Shown: one piece after another, positions 46,653 to 47,702 of the stretch
Layout of the letters: every line of letters starts with the position of its first letter
Numbering within the stretch: position 1 is the stretch's first letter
NCBI GenBank assembly: GCA_009733775.1
Contig: WOGZ01000259.1
Coordinates: 1-47,702 of the forward strand
Length of the DNA stretch: 47,702 nt
Origin: Alectoria sarmentosa
Lineage: Eukaryota; Ascomycota; Lecanoromycetes; Lecanorales; Parmeliaceae
Reading direction: 5' to 3'
Notes under the pieces: model-generated
What the model saw: the letters and a program-made list of their open reading frames with translations, nothing else
What the model was told of the DNA's origin: nothing
Database searches by the model: none
Made by a program: the position numbers and the translations under genes

Positions 46653-47649
46653 TTATCGATATAAATGAAGATGAAAAAGTTACAATATTGTCGTTGAGCG
46701 TATTAAATAATCGTTTTATTATAAACTTCAAATTAAATGCGTTTAAAATGATTACGATTTTTGACGAAGGTTTTTTTGAAATTAAAATGAAGTTAAATAA
46801 ATCATCAATCTTTTTTTTAATAATTATATGTTTTTTTAACGCTTTTTTTTAAAAATTGTAAATAAAAAGGAAAATAAATGATTTTAATACTCGATGTTTT
46901 TAATGAATTTGCATTTATTACGATAAACATCAATTTGTTTTTTAATGATAATAATGTTTAATTCGAAAAAAATGAATTTGAAAAAGGCATTATCGATTTA
47001 ATTGATATTGAAAATAATAATTATTTTATCATTATTTAAAAACATGCGATAATTTTTATTTTGATAATTTAAAAAACGTCTTTTAACGGCGCGATCTTGA
47101 TATTTTTTTTAATTAATATTATAAAAAATAATTTAATAATAATCAATTTGATCGATAATACGTAAATGAGTTATATTAAAAAAAGATTTAATATTGATTT
47201 CGAATAAAATAACGTTATAATTGATAACGGATTGAATATTGCGAAGAGTATTAATCGTTTAAACGAATTTTATTTAATATTTTTGAAACAATTTGCTTTT
47301 TTTAAATATAACGTTTATTTTATGTTAAATAATAACGTTTAAACGTTTAGATTTATTATTCATTTGAGAATTATTAAATATAATGTCTTTTTAAATGATA
47401 TTTTTAAATAATCGAAAGGTTTTTATTTGATAATTATCGAATTTAATGTCGCAATCAATGCGAAAACGAATATATTTATTATTATTATATTTTAAATCAT
47501 TAAAAAACATTTTAAATGCGATAAAAATTATTGAATTAGATTTATTGAATAATAAACAAACGTTAAATCGAAAAATTTTGTCGTTAAAGAAAATAATCAT
47601 TTATTCAAAGTCATTTTAAGAGATATCGAATGAATTTTGAAGATCGTTA
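46653..47649 (-). mobile_element. Copia B2, continuation right of the Helitron
   Basis: Paralogous on the same strand to B1 at about 17390-17988 plus 18887-19252, but without the 898-bp insertion. On the minus strand it carries the N-terminal RT and integrase-region remnants. It stops at TA (47648-47649). The minus-strand open stretch 47391-47600 shows no motif I can name. Confidence 0.87.
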
Positions 47650-47702
47650 CCTTACGGGAACCCTATCGGATATAAATCGCGCTTTGACAAAAAGTTAAAA
47701 AC
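47650..47702. mobile_element. Edge of a further TA-flanked insertion
   Basis: After GATCGTTA the B1 paralogue continues TAAATTAAATC (19253 onward), but here CCTTACGGGAACCCTATCGG begins, with normal composition. The TA just before it fits a Tc1/mariner-type target. Only 53 bases are visible, so family and size are unknown. It shares no terminal motif with the minisatellite element. Confidence 0.5.

Noticed and set aside
1..47702. Organellar or AT-rich protist genome (Plasmodium- or Dictyostelium-like)
   Set aside because: AT-richness is confined to the repeated elements while small insertions and LTRs have normal composition, and the retained CpG with transition-only changes points to fungal repeat mutation.

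Overview
The window looks like a gene-free, heterochromatic block of a filamentous (probably ascomycete) fungal nuclear genome. It is extremely AT-rich and built almost entirely of transposable elements degraded by C-to-T / G-to-A transitions, as in repeat-induced point mutation (RIP). The fungal assignment is an inference from the RIP-like decay together with the Copia, Gypsy and Helitron types present. I saw no intact cellular gene, rRNA, tRNA or CRISPR array. Almost all open frames are short remnants or antisense shadows. Coordinates of degraded domains are approximate (tens of bases) unless an exact terminus is stated.

Layout. 1-445: right end of a small TA-flanked element that carries a 29/23-bp minisatellite. 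446-3741: minus-strand Copia element B3 (Gag zinc knuckle visible). 3742-3955: a short back-to-back hybrid LTR joining B3 to the plus-strand Copia element A (3956-10979; protease, integrase, RT, RNase H, 3' LTR). 10980-14000: a 5'-truncated tandem copy A2 sharing A's LTR, with a 138-bp, nearly unmutated solo LTR inserted in it. 14001-14540: integrase fragment of a third Copia lineage, C. 14541-19900: minus-strand Copia B1, with a second copy of the minisatellite element at 17989-18886. 19901-22838 and 46653-47649: the two halves of minus-strand Copia B2, split by a 23.8-kb Helitron at 22839-46652. The Helitron carries a degraded Rep/helicase gene at its 3' side and is itself split by a complete Ty3/Gypsy element (30434-37182; 199-bp LTRs, perfect TTGAG target duplication). 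47650-47702: the edge of one more insertion.

Insertion history. The nesting reads as B1 <- B2 <- Helitron <- Gypsy. Paralogous copies serve as empty sites and fix several junctions to the base. Within the Helitron, about 11 kb outside the Gypsy and upstream of the Rep/helicase gene matches nothing I recognise and may be captured cargo.

Mutation pattern. Cytosine is lost nearly everywhere except in CpG, often on one strand over kilobases. Catalytic motifs are destroyed by transitions (for example Copia and Gypsy RT D-to-N, Helitron Walker A glycines to Asp/Glu/Asn). The small elements, the 199-bp Gypsy LTRs and the Helitron tips stay close to normal composition.
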